NCBI GenBank assembly: GCA_044359885.1
Contig: JBIKLI010000139.1
Span: forward strand, 1 to 10,505
Direction of reading: 5' to 3'
Source: CAIOSQ01 sp044359885
GTDB lineage: Bacteria; Pseudomonadota; Alphaproteobacteria; CACIAM-22H2
Length of the DNA: 10,505 nucleotides
How positions within the stretch are numbered: position 1 is the first letter of the stretch; every line of letters starts with the position of its first letter. Both the position numbers and the translations under genes were made by a program. Below are positions 8,087 to 10,505 of the stretch, one piece after another. Under the pieces are notes generated by a model. It searched no databases. It saw nothing but the letters and a program-made list of their open reading frames with translations, and was not told the DNA's origin.

Positions 8087-9036
8087 CCGGCGGCCTTCGC
8101 GACCTTGCGGCGTCGCGCCTGCGCCACAAGCACGGCGACGCCGCAGGAGGCCAGACGGCTGATTTCGCTGTCGGCGCGGCTCGTCAGGACGATCGGCGCC
8201 CGGGCGCCGAGCACGATGCCCGCGGTCTGCGCGCCGGCGAGGAAGGAGAGGCTCTTGGCCAGCATGTTGCCGGCCTCGAGATCGGGAACCACCAGGATGT
8301 TGGCGCGCCCAGCCACCGGCGAGACGATCTTCTTGACGGCCGCCGCCTCGGGATCGATGGCGTTGTCGAGCGCCAGCGGTCCATCGATCAGCCCGCCCTG
8401 GATCTGGCCGCGATCCGCCATCTTGCACAGCGCCGCCGCCTCGATGGTCGACGGGACCTTCGGATTGACCGTCTCCATCGCGGAGAGCACGGCGACCAGG
8501 GGCTGGGCGAATCCCAGCGCCAGCGCCAGATCGATCGCGTTCTGGACGATGTCGACCTTGTCTTCCAGCGTCGGCGCGATGTTCACGGCCGCGTCGGTCA
8601 GGATCAGGGTCTGCGGCCGCCTGGGCAGATCCATCACGAAGCAGTGGCTGATGCGCCGCTCGGTGCGCAACCCGGTGTCCCGCGCCACCACCGCCGCCAT
8701 CAGTTCGTCGGTATGCAGGCTTCCCTTCATCAGCGCCTCGGCGCGGCCCTCGCGGACCAGGGCCACGGCGCGATCGGCCGAGGCGTGGCTATGCGGCGTG
8801 TCGACGATCTCGACGCCGGCGAGATCCTGGCCGATCGAGGCCGCGGCCGCCTGGATCCGGGCCTGCGGCCCGACCAGGATCGGCCGGATCAGATCGCGCC
8901 GCGCCGCCGCCAGCGCGCCCGCCAGCGACAGGCCGTCGCAGGGATGCGCGATGGCCATCGGCAGCGGGGCGAGCGGCGCGCAGGCATCGATCAGGGTTTC
9001 GTATTTCGAGCGCGTCGCATGTTGCGTGTCGGTCAT
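8083..9036 (-). CDS. pta: Phosphate acetyltransferase (short, Pta/Ptb-type)
   Basis: The product is 317 residues. It transfers acetyl between CoA and phosphate, making acetyl phosphate for AckA. The start is ATG 9036, with GGGAG 5 bases upstream; the extension to 9339 overlaps the amidotransferase gene and is rejected. The whole protein is the acyltransferase domain: MKGSLHTDEL (103-112), SAMETVNPKVPST (185-197), KMADRGQIQGG (205-215), DGPLALDNA (218-226), PDLEAGNMLAK (251-261) and LTSRADS (284-290). The N-terminal MaoC/hydratase domain found in 'bifunctional enoyl-CoA hydratase/phosphate acetyltransferase' relatives, and the N-terminal regulatory part of E. coli Pta, are both missing. Wording of the motifs resembles the bifunctional branch and phosphate butyryltransferases, so chain-length preference is uncertain. 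Pairing with a normal acetate kinase favours acetyl. It ends in a 4-base overlap with ackA and is 76 bases after the amidotransferase gene. Confidence 0.9.
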   Translation of the reverse strand: MTDTQHATRSKYETLIDACAPLAPLPMAIAHPCDGLSLAGALAAARRDLIRPILVGPQARIQAAAASIGQDLAGVEIVDTPHSHASADRAVALVREGRAEALMKGSLHTDELMAAVVARDTGLRTERRISHCFVMDLPRRPQTLILTDAAVNIAPTLEDKVDIVQNAIDLALALGFAQPLVAVLSAMETVNPKVPSTIEAAALCKMADRGQIQGGLIDGPLALDNAIDPEAAAVKKIVSPVAGRANILVVPDLEAGNMLAKSLSFLAGAQTAGIVLGARAPIVLTSRADSEISRLASCGVAVLVAQARRRKVAKAAG

Positions 9037-9112
9037 CGGTGCTCCCGGTTGCGGCAGGCCGGCGCCATTCTGCCACCGCCGGACGACGATTGCGCGTCGC
9101 CTGTCCGCAGCC

Positions 9113-10505
9113 TCAGCCCCCCGCACCGCCGGCAGGCAGCGCCTCGCCCAGCCGCGCGCCGGCGTCGTGGCGCAGGAAGGTCTCGAACACCAGCAGCAGC
9201 CACAGCACCCGCCCGTGATCGGCGAGGCCGGCGCGGTGGCGGTCGACGAGGCGGCCCACCGCCGCAAGATCGAAGAACCGGCTGTCGGCCAGCGCGCCGC
9301 CCAGCAACGCGGCCCGCAACCCCTCGCCGGGGCCCGCACGGAACCAGTCGGCGAGCGGCGGCGAGAACCCCTGCTTGGGCCGGCGCAGCGTCGCCGGCGG
9401 CAGTCGCCCGGTCATGGCCAGCTTGAGGATCCGCTTGCCGCCGTCGCCCAGCTTGAGCGAAGCCGGCAACGTCGCGGCCCATTCGACCAGCCGGTGGTCG
9501 AGGAAGGGGCAGCGCGCCTCCAGCCCCACGGCCATGCTGGCGCGATCGAGCTTCGTCAGGATCCCGCCCGGTAGCCAGGTCGCCAGATCGAGATACTGCG
9601 CCCATGCCAGCGGATCCTCCGCGGGGGCCTCTGCGGCATGCGCCGCCAGCACGTCGCGCGCGTGATGGCCGTCGAGCTCGCGCTTCAGCCGCGCCGAGAA
9701 CAGCGCGTCGCGAAGCGGGTCCGGCGCGACGGCGACCGAGAGGAAGTAGGCGGCCAGCGGCTCGCTCGCGAGCTCGCGAAAGGTGTTGCGCGCGCGCAGC
9801 GGCCGCGGCGCCCAGTCCGCCTTGGGCCAGAGCGTCGCCAGCGCGCCGAACAGCGCGCGCCTTGGCCGGGCGGGCAGGGCGTCGCGGATCGCCGACAGCC
9901 GCGCATGCCAGCGATGCCGCCGGTAGCCCGCGAAGACCTCGTCGCCACCGTCGCCGGTCAGGGCGACCGTGACGTGGCGCCGGGCGGCCATGCAGAGCTG
10001 CAGCGTCGGAATGGCCGATGCGTCGCCGAAAGGTTCGTCGTGGATCGCCGCAAGCCGGTCGATCAGTCCCAGCGCGTCGGCGTCGACGATGTCGGTGCGG
10101 TGCGCGGTGCCGATGCTGGCGGCGACGGCGGCGGCATGGTGGGATTCGTCGAAGGGGGCCTCGCGGAAGCCGATCGCGAAGGTTTCGACCGGCCGGCTGG
10201 CGATGCCAGCCATGGTCGCAGCCACCGCGCTCGAATCGAGACCGCCCGACAGGAACGCGCCGAGCGGCACCTCCGCGACCATGCGCCGGGCCACCGCTTC
10301 GCCGAGTTCGCCGGCCAGCCGCGCCGCGGCCTCCGCAGGCGCCGCCGACCGGTCGATGCGAAAGACCGGGCGCCAGTAGCGGTCCGGCGTGGGGGCGGCG
10401 CCGTCGCCGCGGCGGACGGCGAGGGTGCTGGCCGGCGGCAGCTTGCGGATGTCGGCGTAGATCGTGCGCGGATCGGGGACGTAGCCATAGGCGAAGAACA
10501 CCACG
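9113..10505 (-). CDS. Asparagine-synthase-like amidotransferase (XrtA/PEP-CTERM type), 5' end missing
   Basis: The frame is open through the right edge of the window; the visible C-terminal 463-464 residues lack the class II glutaminase domain with its N-terminal Cys. The visible part begins in the end of that domain (FFAYGYVPDPRTIY, KLPP) and continues into the synthetase domain with the PPi-loop SGGLDSS (86-92 from the edge), FDESHHA, HDEPFGDASAIPT, TGDGGDEVFAGYRR, then LDRASMAVGLEARCPFLDH and a conserved PKQGFSPP. It should transfer ammonia from glutamine to an ATP-activated carboxylate. GYVPDPRTIY with DEPFGDASAIPT is characteristic of the amidotransferase of exosortase A-associated polysaccharide clusters, where it probably amidates a sugar acid and does not make free asparagine. 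No exosortase gene is within view, so a general AsnB or other surface-sugar role remains open. Confidence 0.88.
   Translation of the reverse strand, partial: VVFFAYGYVPDPRTIYADIRKLPPASTLAVRRGDGAAPTPDRYWRPVFRIDRSAAPAEAAARLAGELGEAVARRMVAEVPLGAFLSGGLDSSAVAATMAGIASRPVETFAIGFREAPFDESHHAAAVAASIGTAHRTDIVDADALGLIDRLAAIHDEPFGDASAIPTLQLCMAARRHVTVALTGDGGDEVFAGYRRHRWHARLSAIRDALPARPRRALFGALATLWPKADWAPRPLRARNTFRELASEPLAAYFLSVAVAPDPLRDALFSARLKRELDGHHARDVLAAHAAEAPAEDPLAWAQYLDLATWLPGGILTKLDRASMAVGLEARCPFLDHRLVEWAATLPASLKLGDGGKRILKLAMTGRLPPATLRRPKQGFSPPLADWFRAGPGEGLRAALLGGALADSRFFDLAAVGRLVDRHRAGLADHGRVLWLLLVFETFLRHDAGARLGEALPAGGAGG

Noticed and set aside
8087..8428. N-terminal extension of ackA by 114 codons
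   Set aside because: It lies inside pta in a different frame; acetate kinase homology starts at the ATG of the ATGA overlap and gives the standard 400-residue length.
5741..9574. A 1277-codon open frame on the plus strand
   Set aside because: It runs antisense to dnaG, ackA, pta and the amidotransferase gene, all certain by motif. The translation is Arg/Ala/Gly/Gln-rich with no domain. Such long shadow frames are expected in very GC-rich DNA.

Overview
The window is uniformly GC-rich and reads as ordinary bacterial chromosome. The sigma-70 factor (long spacer between regions 1 and 2, canonical regions 2-4), the dnaG-rpoD linkage, the gamma carbonic anhydrase and a CAU-anticodon tRNA-Ile2 beside rpoD all suit an alphaproteobacterium, possibly Rhodospirillales-like. 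The order is a guess from protein style; the class is fairly secure.

Left part, plus strand (1-1332): the C-terminal end of a sodium:solute symporter of the acetate-permease (VC_2705-like) type, then a strong hairpin terminator, then three small membrane-protein genes (317-619, 631-939, 958-1332) packed with 11- and 18-base gaps. The first resembles YggT. The other two I do not recognise. The third gene runs tail to tail, 10 bases apart, into a minus-strand RraA-like/HMG-aldolase-family gene (1343-2047). That gene is divergent from a plus-strand gamma carbonic anhydrase-like gene (2190-2720) across a 142-base spacer carrying a short direct repeat.

Right part, minus strand (10505 to 2768): in transcription order, the 3' part of an asparagine-synthase-like amidotransferase resembling those of exosortase A/PEP-CTERM polysaccharide loci, then pta, ackA, dnaG, rpoD and tRNA-Ile2(CAU). 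pta and ackA overlap by an ATGA, ackA and dnaG are 9 bases apart, and dnaG and rpoD are 53 bases apart, so the acetate-overflow pathway (acetyl-CoA to acetyl phosphate to acetate plus ATP) appears cotranscribed with primase and the housekeeping sigma factor. This arrangement is the most notable feature of the window.

There is no mobile element, CRISPR array, phage gene or evident defence system. Most genes are housekeeping. The least explained piece is the three-gene small membrane cassette behind the symporter. No stretch above 300 bases lacks a gene.
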